Source of the DNA: Alkalibacterium sp. MB6
GTDB taxonomy: Bacteria; Bacillota; Bacilli; Lactobacillales; Carnobacteriaceae_A
Reading direction: 5' to 3'
Length of the DNA stretch: 41,177 nt
NCBI RefSeq assembly: GCF_009935905.1
Contig: NZ_PREX01000024.1
Coordinates: 1-41,177 of the forward strand
The notes under the pieces are model-generated. The model made no database searches and was not told where the DNA came from. It saw nothing but the letters and a program-made list of their open reading frames with translations. Below, piece by piece: positions 7,466 through 15,748 of this stretch; within the stretch, counting starts at the first letter, position 1; every line of letters starts with the position of its first letter. Made by a program: the position numbers and the translations under genes.

Positions 7466-8506
7466 ATGAAACGAAAACAAACAATCAAACACCGCTTAAT
7501 AGTTGGATGGGGACTTCTGCTCGTCCTTGTATTAGCTGCGTGTGGTCAGGAAACAACCACAGATTCACCAACGACGCCTGAAGAGGCTACTTTAGATTCA
7601 GATGCTTCAGTAGAGGATAATCAAGACACTCAACTTTCTATTGTCACGACTTTTTATCCTGTTTATGAATTTACCAAACAAGTTGCAGGAGACCGAGCTA
7701 ATGTTAGTCAAATGATTTCAGGTGGAACAGATGCACATCATTATGAACCGAGCGCAAGAGATATTGCCATGGTGAATGAAGCGGATATGTTCATTTACAG
7801 TAGTGAAGAAATGGAGACATGGGTCCCGAGTTTGCTGGATTCTTTAGATAGTGACGAAGTTGTCGTGGTTAGAAAAGCTGATACAGTTGATGAGTTGACT
7901 CTTCATAGTGACAGCGCCGAGGATGAAGATGACCATGATCACGACCACGACCACGATCACGAAGACGAGAATCATCACAGCCATGAAGTCGACCCGCATA
8001 TTTGGCTGGACCCTGTATTGGCTCAAGATCAAGTCACCCACATTAAAGAAGCGTTAATTGCGCTGGATCCTGAAGGAACGGATTATTACGAAGAGCGAGC
8101 CGAGCAGTTTAATCAAGAGCTACAAATGATTCATGAGGAGTACTCAACAGCCTTTGAGGGGGCAGAAAATAGAGTGTTCTTTACGCAGCACGAAGCTTTT
8201 GGCTACCTTGCCAACCGTTATGACTTAACGCAAATTGCTGTGGGAGGCCTGTCTACAGAGGTGGAGCCTAACCCGGCCCGCATTGCCGAAATCAATGAAT
8301 TGGTAAATGAGTATGATGTACCTGTTATTTATTATCAAGAAGGCGCCAGTTCAGCTATTGCAGAAATGATAGCCAATGAGACAGGAACAGAAACGGCTGT
8401 ATTATATGACTTAGAAAGACTGTCTACAAACTTACAAGAAGAAGGCTTAGGTTATATTGATGCTATGAGAATGAATTTAGAATCATTAAGAAAAAGTATT
8501 TACTAA
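7466..8506 (+). CDS. adcA: Zinc ABC transporter substrate-binding lipoprotein
   Basis: The high-affinity zinc receptor of an AdcABC/ZnuABC importer, anchored outside the membrane. The 346 residues start with a basic leader, hydrophobic core and lipobox LVLAAC (Cys26). The cluster A-I metal-binding fold follows, with expected zinc ligands in DAHHYEPS (His91/His92), VDPHIWLDP (His178) and FFTQHEAFGY. Between them, at about 157-173, is the His/Asp-rich loop typical of zinc (not manganese) receptors, with alternating HD repeats and HHSH. The C-terminal ZinT-like domain of some AdcA proteins is absent. ATG follows GGAGG. First gene of the operon; an AT-rich hairpin (8506-8546) separates it from adcC and may let the receptor be made in excess. 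Confidence 0.93.
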   Translation: MKRKQTIKHRLIVGWGLLLVLVLAACGQETTTDSPTTPEEATLDSDASVEDNQDTQLSIVTTFYPVYEFTKQVAGDRANVSQMISGGTDAHHYEPSARDIAMVNEADMFIYSSEEMETWVPSLLDSLDSDEVVVVRKADTVDELTLHSDSAEDEDDHDHDHDHDHEDENHHSHEVDPHIWLDPVLAQDQVTHIKEALIALDPEGTDYYEERAEQFNQELQMIHEEYSTAFEGAENRVFFTQHEAFGYLANRYDLTQIAVGGLSTEVEPNPARIAEINELVNEYDVPVIYYQEGASSAIAEMIANETGTETAVLYDLERLSTNLQEEGLGYIDAMRMNLESLRKSIY

Positions 8507-8546
8507 TTATTAGAATTAAAGGATAATAATCTGGTTGATTATTTTT
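8506..8546 (+). promoter_or_regulatory. AT-rich alternative hairpins between adcA and adcC
   Basis: AATAATC (8525-8531) pairs with GATTATT (8537-8543) around five bases and is followed by T residues, a weak terminator form. An alternative 7-bp pairing, ATTATTA (8506-8512) with TAATAAT (8524-8530), would exclude it. Partial termination or mRNA end-stabilising function is possible. Confidence 0.35.
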
Positions 8547-8572
8547 AAAAGGTAAGGAAAGTAGGAGTAGCC

Positions 8573-9289
8573 GTGCAGTATATTGAAGTAAATAAACTAG
8601 CCTTTCATTATGAAGACGAGCCAGTACTTGAAAATATATCTTTTCAAGTCAATGCTGGTGACTTCGCCATGCTTACGGGTGAAAATGGGGCTGCAAAAAC
8701 AACGCTGTTAAGAAATATTCTCGGCCTTCTCAAACCATCAAAGGGATCAGTCACCTTGTCTAAAAAGAATCGCTACGGCGAGAAGTTAGTCGTTGGCTAT
8801 ATACCTCAGCAAGTGGCCTCTTTTAATGAGGGATTTCCTAGTACGGTATTGGAACTGGTTCAGTCCGGGCGATACCCTAGAGGGAAATGGTTCAAGAAAT
8901 TAGATGAAGAAGATCATGTTCATGTCAAAAAGTCGCTTACCTCTGTTGGCATGTGGGACATGAGACATAAAAAAATTGGCGAATTATCCGGTGGACAAAA
9001 ACAACGGATCTCAATTGCACGTGTTTTTGCGACCGACCCTGATCTGTTTGTACTGGATGAACCGACAACCGGAATGGATGTTCAGTCAAGAGAAGAGTTT
9101 TATAAATTATTGAAGCATAATAGTGACGTACACCAAAAAGGTATATTGATGGTAACGCACGATCATGAAGAAATTAGGCAATATGCGAATAAGCATATTG
9201 AGCTGGTTAGGAAGGAGGGATCGCCTTGGAGATGTTTCTCTATGGATTCATGCAAAGAGCCTTCCAAGCATCTTTCCTCATCTCATTAA
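8573..9289 (+). CDS. adcC: Zinc ABC transporter ATP-binding protein
   Basis: The cytoplasmic ATPase of the zinc importer. The 238-residue length is normal. The Walker A region reads GENGAAKTTLL (about 37-47), with Ala in place of the usual Gly before Lys; from memory this A/S replacement is common in zinc-type ABC ATPases, so I do not regard it as inactivating. The Q-loop is YIPQQ, the signature LSGGQKQR, Walker B LFVLDEPTTGMD, and the switch His lies in VTHDH. GTG at 8573 is chosen because GTAGGAG precedes it. The C-terminal 20 residues overlap the beginning of the permease gene by 64 bases, which is long for this operon type and gives an unusual Cys/Ser-rich tail. Confidence 0.92.
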   Translation: MQYIEVNKLAFHYEDEPVLENISFQVNAGDFAMLTGENGAAKTTLLRNILGLLKPSKGSVTLSKKNRYGEKLVVGYIPQQVASFNEGFPSTVLELVQSGRYPRGKWFKKLDEEDHVHVKKSLTSVGMWDMRHKKIGELSGGQKQRISIARVFATDPDLFVLDEPTTGMDVQSREEFYKLLKHNSDVHQKGILMVTHDHEEIRQYANKHIELVRKEGSPWRCFSMDSCKEPSKHLSSSH

Positions 9290-10059
9290 TCGCACCTATA
9301 CTAGGTTTATTCCTCATTTTGAGAAGGCAGACACTTATGGCGGATACTCTTTCTCATGTGTCTTTAGCCGGAGTCGCTTTGGGTTTGCTGATTGGAACGA
9401 ATCCAACGCTGACGAATATAATCGTTGTCGCTCTCGTCGCTGTGATTTTGGAGTATTTAAGAAAAGTGTACCGAACGTATTCGGAGATATCGATAGCGAT
9501 GTTAATGTCAGGTGGAATGGCAGTTGCCTTAGTTTTAATGGGACTGAATGATACTGGCGCGACCGTCAGTATCCAACAATTTTTATTTGGATCAATCGTT
9601 ACGATATCGACTGACCAAGTGTGGATGCTGCTGATCGTCACCCTTTTAATTATCACCTTATATTTAATTTTCAGAAAACCTATGTATATTTTGACCTTTG
9701 ACGAAGAAACAGCTTTTACATCTGGTCTCCCCATTTGGTTGATGTCTATCCTCTTCAATGTATTAACAGGGGTAACGATAGCATTGGTCATGCCGATTGT
9801 AGGGGCATTATTAGTTGCGGCTATATTAGTTCTGCCGGCAGCTGTATCTATTCGATTAAGCAAAAGCTTTAACGGCGTGATTCTAATAGGTATTTTAGTA
9901 TCTTTAGTAGGCATGTTCAGCGGACTGACCGCTTCATATTATCTAGGAACTCCGCCAGGGGCTTCTATTACACTGGTTTTCATTCTTTTATTTGGTCTAA
10001 CAGGCCTGGCTTTAAAGTTAACCAAGCAATCCAAACGAAATGCATTCCTAAGAAAATAA
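9226..10059 (+). CDS. adcB: Zinc ABC transporter permease
   Basis: The membrane channel subunit of the zinc importer, ABC-3 family, 277 residues with about eight hydrophobic segments. Family features include RRQTLMADTLSHVSLAGVALG (about 32-52) and SGLPIWLMSI, and the late PIVGALLVAAILVLPAA segment. TTG at 9226 is preferred, with AAGGAGGG seven to ten bases upstream; ATG at 9232 in the same frame is a possible alternative. Either start lies inside the end of adcC, so translation is likely coupled. A strong terminator follows, closing the Zur-controlled unit. Confidence 0.92.
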   Translation: MEMFLYGFMQRAFQASFLISLIAPILGLFLILRRQTLMADTLSHVSLAGVALGLLIGTNPTLTNIIVVALVAVILEYLRKVYRTYSEISIAMLMSGGMAVALVLMGLNDTGATVSIQQFLFGSIVTISTDQVWMLLIVTLLIITLYLIFRKPMYILTFDEETAFTSGLPIWLMSILFNVLTGVTIALVMPIVGALLVAAILVLPAAVSIRLSKSFNGVILIGILVSLVGMFSGLTASYYLGTPPGASITLVFILLFGLTGLALKLTKQSKRNAFLRK

Positions 10060-10062
10060 ACA

Positions 10063-10104
10063 ATAAACCAGACAATCTCTCAAAAGAGTGTCTGGTTTAT
10101 TTTT
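10063..10104 (+). terminator. Intrinsic terminator of the zinc operon
   Basis: A 12-bp stem, ATAAACCAGACA (10063-10074) with TGTCTGGTTTAT (10089-10100), has an inner CTCT/AGAG helix and a T-run after it. Confidence 0.9.
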
Positions 10105-10165
10105 GTTTAAATGTAGAAACGATGACACTATTTTAAAGTGTTTTTCATCCAAAGCAAAAATATTT

Positions 10166-10226
10166 TTGTTTAAGTCAACAATTCTGTTAAAATGGTGAGT
10201 AAGACTCTAACGTTTATGTAACGTTA
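10166..10226 (+). promoter_or_regulatory. Promoter of pyc with downstream inverted repeat
   Basis: TTGTTT (10166-10171), a 16-base spacer and TAAAAT (10188-10193) with the TGT extension form the promoter. Just downstream, TAACGTT (10208-10214) and AACGTTA (10220-10226) make a perfect 7-bp inverted repeat around TATGT. Its place shortly after the start site suggests an operator. I do not recognise the regulator. Confidence 0.5.
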
Positions 10227-10250
10227 CTTATGAGAGGTTGAGGTGACAAG

Positions 10251-13200
10251 ATGAAAAAAGTATTAGTGGCTAATAGAGGCGAGATCGCTATTCGCATTTT
10301 CAGAGCATTAGCAGAACTAGGAATTGGAACGGTAGGCATATATGCTCAAGAAGATGAGGTAAGCGTTCATCGCTTTAAAGCCGATGAAGCATATTTGGTT
10401 GGGCAAGGAAAAAAACCTATTGACGCCTACCTCGATAGTGAAAGTATCATCCAGATTGCAAAAGACTCTGGTGCTGAAGCAATCCATCCTGGCTATGGCT
10501 TTTTATCAGAAAATTTAGGCTTTGCACAGCGGTGTGAAGAAGAAGGCATTATATTTATTGGACCAGAAACACGACACCTAGATATTTTTGGAGATAAGAT
10601 AAAAGCCAAAGCCATTGCGGTTGAAGCAGGCATCCCAACCATACCAGGAACGGATGGGCCGGTATCATCAGTAGATGAAGTAAAAGAGTTTGGGCAAACG
10701 CACGGCTATCCAATCATGATGAAAGCGGCACTTGGTGGAGGCGGACGTGGTATGCGTGTGGCTCACAATGAAAAAGAAGCTGACGAAGGCTACACACGTG
10801 CCAAAAGTGAAGCGAAGGCAGCCTTTGGTCGAGATGATATTTATGTGGAGCGTTATGTTGCTAACCCGAAACACATTGAAGTTCAAATATTAGGCGATAC
10901 CCATGGTAATATCGTGCATTTGTTTGAACGGGATTGTTCAGTACAAAGACGCCATCAAAAAGTAGTAGAAGTCGCTCCTTGTGCAGACCTGAATCCTGAA
11001 TTAAGAGAAGAGCTATGTCAGGCTGCCGTTAAAATCATGAAACACGTCGGTTATGTTAATGCCGGAACAGTGGAATTTCTCGTAGAAGGGGACGAGTACT
11101 TCTTTATTGAAGTTAACCCAAGAGTGCAAGTTGAACATACGATTACAGAAATGGTAACAGGTCTTGATATTGTTCAGAATCAAATTTTAATTGCTCAAGG
11201 ATTAGATTTGCATAAGGACATGGACATACCGTTTCAAGAAGATATCGAATTAAAAGGTGCAGCTATTCAGTGCCGTATTACGACAGAAGACCCCATCAAT
11301 AACTTCTTCCCAGATACCGGAAAGATAAATACGTACCGTTCACCGGGTGGTTTTGGCATCCGTTTAGATGCTGGGAATGGTTTCCAAGGATCTATCGTTA
11401 CCCCTTATTTTGACTCCTTGCTAGTAAAATTATCAGTCGAAGCAAGAAGTTATGAAAAAGCCGTACAAAAAATGATTCGTGGGTTGACGGAGTTCCGCAT
11501 ACGCGGTGTGCAAACGAATATTCCTTTTTTAATTAATGTATTAAAGCATCAAACATTCTCAAGCGGAAAAGCAACAACCCGCTTTATAGATGAAACCCCT
11601 GAATTATTTGAATACTCAAAACTGCGTGACCGAGGGAATAAAACACTACGTTATATTGGAAATGTGACGGTTAATGGCTTCCCAGGCATTGGTAAAGTTG
11701 AGAAACGTGCTTTTAAAGAACCAAGAATGCCACAAAAGCTCATTCTTCCAGATAAAGACTTGGTATATCCTAAGCATATTTTGGATAAAGAAGGACCTGA
11801 CGCCGTTGTTTCTTGGATGAAGGACCAACACTCCGTCTTAATGACTGATACGACATTCAGAGATGCGCACCAAAGTTTATTGGCTACCCGCATGCGAACA
11901 AAAGACATGCTCGCTATTGCTGAAGAAACCGAACGAGCAATACCTGAGTTGTTTTCCGTTGAAATGTGGGGGGGCGCAACCTTTGATGTGTCGTACCGCT
12001 TCTTAACAGAAGACCCTTGGGAAAGACTGAAAAAGCTTCGTAAAAAAATGCCCAACACCTTATTCCAAATGTTATTCCGAGGTTCCAATGGGGTTGGATA
12101 TGAAAACCTTCCGGACAATGTACTAGAAGAATTTATCAAACTAGCTGCACAAAACGGCATCGATGTCTTTAGAATATTCGATAGTCTAAATTGGCTTCCT
12201 CAAATGGAAAAAAGTATTCAATATGTCCGTGATCAGAATAAAATTGCTGAAGCAACGATTTGTTATACGGGAGATTTAAATGATCCGAATGAGACAAAGT
12301 ACACTCTTGATTATTATAAACGTATGGCGAAAAGTCTGGAATCGATGGGTGCTCATATTTTAGCCATTAAAGACATGGCTGGTTTATTAAAACCTCATGC
12401 TGCTTATCGTTTGATTGGTGAACTCAAAAATACAGTTCGTATCCCTATTCATTTGCATATGCATGACACAAGTGGAAACGGTATTTACACATATGGTGCA
12501 GCGATTCGTGCAGGTGTCGATGTGATTGACGTCGCACAAAGTGCCTTGAGTGGAAAAACGAGTCAGCCAAGCATGGGCAGTTTATACTACGCTTTAGAAG
12601 GCACACCGCATGCGCCAAAAGTCACTATTCAAAATGTTGAACAATTAAATAAATACTGGGAAGATACTAGAAAATATTACACTGATTTCGAAGAAGGAAT
12701 GCCAGCAGCTTCGACAGAAGTGTATACTCACCAGATGCCTGGTGGACAGTATACGAACTTGAAACAACAAGCTAAAGCTGTCGGACTGGGTGACCGTTGG
12801 GATGATATTAAAGTGATGTATACGACGGTTAATGACATGTTTGGTGATATAGTTAAAGTAACGCCCTCTTCAAAAGTGGTGGGGGATATGGCTTTATTTA
12901 TGATTCAAAACGACTTATCCGAGCAAGATGTGTATGACAGAGGTGGGGATTTGAACTTCCCTTCATCAGTGGTTAGCTTCTTTAAAGGAGAGCTGGGCAT
13001 ACCAGAAGGTGGCTTCCCGGAAACATTGCAAAAGCTTGTTCTAAAAGGTGAAAAGCCGTTAGAAAAACGCCCTGGTGAATACAAAGAGCCGCTTGACTTT
13101 GCTAAGGTAAAACAAGAGTTAAGCGAACATTTAGGTGCTGAGCCTACAATGGAAGAAGTTCTTAGTTACGTTATGTACCCGCAGGTCTTTTTAGACTATC

Positions 13201-13682
13201 AATTCTATAATAACCTTTATGGAGAAGTGACTAAGTTTGATACGCCTACGTTCTTTTATGGGATGCGTATGGGTGAACAGATTGAAGTGAATCTAGAAAG
13301 AGGTAAAACATTAATTATTAAACTAAACCAGATCGGAGCGCCGGACCTTGAAGGGAACCGTGTGTTGTACTTTGAGTTAAACGGTCAAGGGCGTCAAGTT
13401 GAAATTCAAGATAAAAGCGTGACAAGTACAAAAGCAGTGCGTAAAAAAGCAGAGCCGTCCAATAAAGGCCAAATTGGAGCAACGATGCCAGGATCTGTAC
13501 TGCAAGTATTGGTTAAAAGAGGCGATAAAGTTCACAAAGGGGATCCGATCATTATTACAGAAGCAATGAAAATGGAAACGACTATCCGTTCATCGATTGA
13601 TGGGAAAGTTGCAAGCCTCTTTGTTAAAGAAGGGGATCAAATTCAGTCGAACGATTTGCTTATTGAAATTGATTCGAACTAA
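10251..13682 (+). CDS. pyc: Pyruvate carboxylase
   Basis: This biotin enzyme makes oxaloacetate from pyruvate, bicarbonate and ATP, feeding aspartate and the TCA branch. At 1143 residues it is full length and single chain. Domains in order: biotin carboxylase (about 1-450) with the ATP-grasp loop GGGGRGMR at 162-169 and EVNPRVQVEHT; carboxyltransferase (about 530-800) beginning with DTTFRDAHQSLLATRMR; the PYC/OADA region; and the biotinyl carrier domain at the C terminus with EAMKMET, where Lys1107 is the attachment site. ATG follows GAGGTGA. It forms a single-gene unit between the zinc operon and purR, an unusual neighbourhood compared with the ispE-purR adjacency of Bacillus. Confidence 0.97.
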   Translation: MKKVLVANRGEIAIRIFRALAELGIGTVGIYAQEDEVSVHRFKADEAYLVGQGKKPIDAYLDSESIIQIAKDSGAEAIHPGYGFLSENLGFAQRCEEEGIIFIGPETRHLDIFGDKIKAKAIAVEAGIPTIPGTDGPVSSVDEVKEFGQTHGYPIMMKAALGGGGRGMRVAHNEKEADEGYTRAKSEAKAAFGRDDIYVERYVANPKHIEVQILGDTHGNIVHLFERDCSVQRRHQKVVEVAPCADLNPELREELCQAAVKIMKHVGYVNAGTVEFLVEGDEYFFIEVNPRVQVEHTITEMVTGLDIVQNQILIAQGLDLHKDMDIPFQEDIELKGAAIQCRITTEDPINNFFPDTGKINTYRSPGGFGIRLDAGNGFQGSIVTPYFDSLLVKLSVEARSYEKAVQKMIRGLTEFRIRGVQTNIPFLINVLKHQTFSSGKATTRFIDETPELFEYSKLRDRGNKTLRYIGNVTVNGFPGIGKVEKRAFKEPRMPQKLILPDKDLVYPKHILDKEGPDAVVSWMKDQHSVLMTDTTFRDAHQSLLATRMRTKDMLAIAEETERAIPELFSVEMWGGATFDVSYRFLTEDPWERLKKLRKKMPNTLFQMLFRGSNGVGYENLPDNVLEEFIKLAAQNGIDVFRIFDSLNWLPQMEKSIQYVRDQNKIAEATICYTGDLNDPNETKYTLDYYKRMAKSLESMGAHILAIKDMAGLLKPHAAYRLIGELKNTVRIPIHLHMHDTSGNGIYTYGAAIRAGVDVIDVAQSALSGKTSQPSMGSLYYALEGTPHAPKVTIQNVEQLNKYWEDTRKYYTDFEEGMPAASTEVYTHQMPGGQYTNLKQQAKAVGLGDRWDDIKVMYTTVNDMFGDIVKVTPSSKVVGDMALFMIQNDLSEQDVYDRGGDLNFPSSVVSFFKGELGIPEGGFPETLQKLVLKGEKPLEKRPGEYKEPLDFAKVKQELSEHLGAEPTMEEVLSYVMYPQVFLDYQFYNNLYGEVTKFDTPTFFYGMRMGEQIEVNLERGKTLIIKLNQIGAPDLEGNRVLYFELNGQGRQVEIQDKSVTSTKAVRKKAEPSNKGQIGATMPGSVLQVLVKRGDKVHKGDPIIITEAMKMETTIRSSIDGKVASLFVKEGDQIQSNDLLIEIDSN

Positions 13683-13732
13683 GCTTTATTAGTAGAGTAT
13701 ACTAAGAGATGACATGTCTTAAAGTAAATGAA

Positions 13733-13796
13733 ACGAACAGCCATCATGAGTGAGACGAATCACTTAACATGAGGGCTGTTCGTCTTTCATTTTTGA
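13733..13796 (+). terminator. Intrinsic terminator of pyc
   Basis: ACGAACAGCC (13733-13742) pairs with GGCTGTTCGT (13774-13783). The loop holds two further helices (CATG/CATG and AGTGA/TCACT), giving one long interrupted hairpin; a T-rich stretch follows. Confidence 0.8.
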
Positions 13797-13850
13797 GGTA
13801 GTGGATTACCCTAAGTTCTTTTTTTTTTATGATCGGCCTAAATGAGTCGA

Positions 13851-13935
13851 AAGAACGAACAATCCTTTTAACAAATAAGATAAAGCTATGCTTTTTCGCT
13901 TGGAAAAGGTAGTATATAGATGACGGTACTATAAT
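13851..13935 (+). promoter_or_regulatory. Candidate PurBox and -10 element upstream of purR
   Basis: AAGAACGAACAAT (13851-13863) matches the PurBox consensus AWWWCCGAACWWT at 11 of 13 positions, including the CGAAC core. A perfect TATAAT lies at 13930-13935 without a good -35, as expected for an activated promoter. A start near 13942 puts the box near -84. Autoregulation by PurR is plausible but not shown. Confidence 0.4.
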
Positions 13936-13962
13936 GTACGTAAATCAAAGAGGTGGAAAGTA

Positions 13963-14790
13963 TTGAAAGTTAAACGAAGTGAACGATTAATTGATATCAC
14001 ATATTACTTAATGGAACATCCCCATAAATTAGTTCCCTTGACCCTGTTTGCTAAACGATATGAATCAGCTAAGTCTAGTATTAGTGAAGATTTAACCATT
14101 ATTAAGGAAACATTTACTAAAAGAGGGTTGGGATTTTTAGAAACAGTACCTGGAGCTGCAGGTGGAGTAAGGTATGTTCCTAAAATGACAGACGAAGATA
14201 TAGCGGCTTTTATTGATGAATTATGTGAAGAGCTAAACCATTCCAAACGATTGTTACCGGGTGGCTATGTTTACTTGTCAGATATGTTGGGAGAACCTAA
14301 GTGGCTGAGAAAAATTGGTCGAGCCATTGCCTCTAAGTACATGGACAAGGAAGTCGACAGTGTCATGACTGTAGCGACAAAAGGTGTGCCGATTGCCCAG
14401 TCAGTTGCTTCCTATTTAAATGTACCGTTTGTTATAGTCAGACGAGATTCTAAAGTAACAGAAGGCTCGACTGTAAGCATTAACTATGTATCTGGATCGT
14501 CCTCTGATAGAGTGGAAAAAATGGAATTGTCTCGCAGAAGTCTGGAAATGGGTTCAAAAGTCGTTATTGTAGATGACTTCCTAAAAGGTGGCGGGACTGT
14601 TAATGGTATGATTAGTTTAATTGAAGAATTTAATTCTGAAGTGGTAGGAGCAACGGTCATTGCTGAAAATATATTTAAAGGCGAACGCTCTGTCACAGAT
14701 TATACATCATTACTAAAAGTAGAGAACGTCAATAGTCAAGATCGAACGATTGAAGTGGTTCCTGGGAATTTTTTACAAAAGGGCATATAG
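13963..14790 (+). CDS. purR: Pur operon repressor/regulator PurR
   Basis: A PRPP-sensing transcription factor of purine synthesis genes, 275 residues as usual. Residues 1-75 form the winged-helix DNA-binding domain (RSERLIDITYYLMEHPHKLVPL, then a KSSISEDLTII recognition region). Residues about 75-275 form a type I phosphoribosyltransferase-like domain with the PRPP loop VVIVDDFLKGGGT at 200-212; the domain senses PRPP and is not catalytic in studied members. TTG at 13963 is the likely start, with AGAGGTGG seven or so bases upstream. In lactococci PurR activates, in Bacillus it represses. Upstream lies a candidate PurBox. Downstream a bidirectional terminator separates it from the convergent YflT-type gene. 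Confidence 0.95.
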   Translation: MKVKRSERLIDITYYLMEHPHKLVPLTLFAKRYESAKSSISEDLTIIKETFTKRGLGFLETVPGAAGGVRYVPKMTDEDIAAFIDELCEELNHSKRLLPGGYVYLSDMLGEPKWLRKIGRAIASKYMDKEVDSVMTVATKGVPIAQSVASYLNVPFVIVRRDSKVTEGSTVSINYVSGSSSDRVEKMELSRRSLEMGSKVVIVDDFLKGGGTVNGMISLIEEFNSEVVGATVIAENIFKGERSVTDYTSLLKVENVNSQDRTIEVVPGNFLQKGI

Positions 14791-14830
14791 AAAATCCCTC
14801 TTAAGTTTTTACGAGCTTAAGAGGGATTTT
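14791..14830. terminator. Bidirectional terminator between purR and the YflT-type gene
   Basis: A perfect 15-bp stem, arms 14791-14805 and 14816-14830, with A-run on one side and T-run on the other, so it serves both convergent genes. Confidence 0.92.
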
Positions 14831-14857
14831 ATGTCAGAAGAAACAAAAGGTGTTGCT

Positions 14858-15517
14858 TCAAGGCTTAGGGTCATTTCCTTGTCTACGAGTTTCCTCTAGG
14901 CGTTCGCTGGTCACTTCATCAGTATTCGCTTCACCACGAGTGTCTTCTAATTCTGGTGGGACACCTTCATTGGACCTCGGCTCAAGTGGTGGCTGTCCGC
15001 CGTCGCCCATACCTTGAACAGCGCCTTCGGTAGGGAAACCTGCTGTTGTTCCTAGTGTTTCCAGGTGGGTATCCGATGGATGATCGGCTGCAGGTGAATC
15101 GGTTGTCGTGCCTCTATTATCTACAGAACGTGTATTGACAGGGTCGTCTTGATCACTATCACTATCACTGACAGCGATAACCAAGTTTCCATTTCTTATA
15201 TCGTCTCTATACATATGAAGAAAATCATCTTCAACGGTGTAATTTGGGTGTTCGTAATAGTCGCCATCTCTAACCTTGAAAGCGTCCTTTAACGATTGCC
15301 AGAAGCTTTTATCGTTTTCAAAGTCTTCATCCGTTCCGCTCATATCAGGATTAGAGACATTGACATCTCTTGGTGGATTAATTTCAGAATCCTTCTCCAA
15401 GTTAGTGAAAATAATTATATCATCGCGTTGATACCCATCTTCAAGCAATCGTCGGACAACGCGTTCCGCTTCTTCTTCTGTTTGATAGCTTCCTATAACC
15501 GTTTGGTTCGTATTCAT
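14858..15517 (-). CDS. YflT/GSP17M-type general stress protein with disordered tail
   Basis: The N-terminal part (about residues 5-115) matches the general stress protein 17M/YflT domain: VIGSYQTEEEAERVVRRLLEDGYQ, DDIIIFTN, then DDFLHMYRDDIRNGNLVIAV. Proteins of this family are induced by heat or general stress in bacilli; biochemical function is unknown. Residues about 118-219 are Pro/Asp/Glu/Thr/Gly-rich, low complexity and probably disordered. The start has AAGGAGG eight bases upstream. Its promoter (TTGTTC/TATAAT) shares an intergenic region with glmU, and an AGTGGT-type site lies in its 5' leader, so it may respond to the same regulator as glmU. Reading frame ends against the shared terminator with purR. 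Confidence 0.82.
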   Translation of the reverse strand: MNTNQTVIGSYQTEEEAERVVRRLLEDGYQRDDIIIFTNLEKDSEINPPRDVNVSNPDMSGTDEDFENDKSFWQSLKDAFKVRDGDYYEHPNYTVEDDFLHMYRDDIRNGNLVIAVSDSDSDQDDPVNTRSVDNRGTTTDSPAADHPSDTHLETLGTTAGFPTEGAVQGMGDGGQPPLEPRSNEGVPPELEDTRGEANTDEVTSERLEETRRQGNDPKP

Positions 15518-15544
15518 GCAAACAGCCTCCTTATGAAATAAATA

Positions 15545-15568
15545 AGTGGTCTATGCGACTAAACCACT
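15545..15568. promoter_or_regulatory. AGTGGT-type operator O1 in the leader of the YflT-type gene
   Basis: AGTGGTCTA (15545-15553) and TAAACCACT (15560-15568) form an inverted repeat with a six-base spacer. It lies just downstream of the minus-strand promoter. The half-sites match those of O2 (15709-15728) and resemble the dre sites of DasR/NagR-type GntR regulators (AGTGGTCTAGACCACT). Confidence 0.5.
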
Positions 15569-15584
15569 CCTTATACTTATCTTC

Positions 15585-15613
15585 ATTATAGATAAGCTTT
15601 AAAGTGAGAACAA
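15585..15613 (-). promoter_or_regulatory. Promoter of the YflT-type gene
   Basis: Read on the minus strand: TTGTTC (15613-15608), 17-base spacer, perfect TATAAT (15590-15585). Transcription would start near 15578, ten bases before operator O1. Confidence 0.6.
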
Positions 15614-15632
15614 ACAATACACCTCTTAGAAC

Positions 15633-15661
15633 TTGAAATGTAGAGGGTCATACAGTATTAT
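15633..15661 (+). promoter_or_regulatory. Promoter of glmU
   Basis: TTGAAA (15633-15638), 17-base spacer, TATTAT (15656-15661). The expected start is near 15668, giving an 80-base leader that contains operator O2. Confidence 0.65.
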
Positions 15662-15708
15662 GTAAGAAGGTTTTTACAAGCATTCATTAATGAAATGAAT
15701 CATATAAA

Positions 15709-15728
15709 CAGTGGTCTATAGACCACTG
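15709..15728. promoter_or_regulatory. Perfect 20-base palindrome O2 in the glmU leader
   Basis: CAGTGGTCTATAGACCACTG is a perfect palindrome about 41-60 bases after the predicted start of glmU transcription. It shares AGTGGTCTA half-sites with O1 and closely resembles GntR-family dre operators, with two extra central bases. A roadblock operator for amino-sugar control is the best reading. Confidence 0.6.
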
Positions 15729-15748
15729 GATAATTAAAGGAGAAACTA

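Noticed and set aside
9165-9551. 128-codon frame across the adcC-adcB junction
   Set aside because: Shadow of two well-supported genes; sequence is not protein-like.
9354-9914. 186-codon minus-strand frame inside adcB
   Set aside because: Antisense shadow of a membrane protein gene with a low-complexity Ile/Thr/Lys composition.
11651-12160. 169-codon minus-strand frame inside pyc
   Set aside because: Antisense shadow; pyc is continuous through the region.
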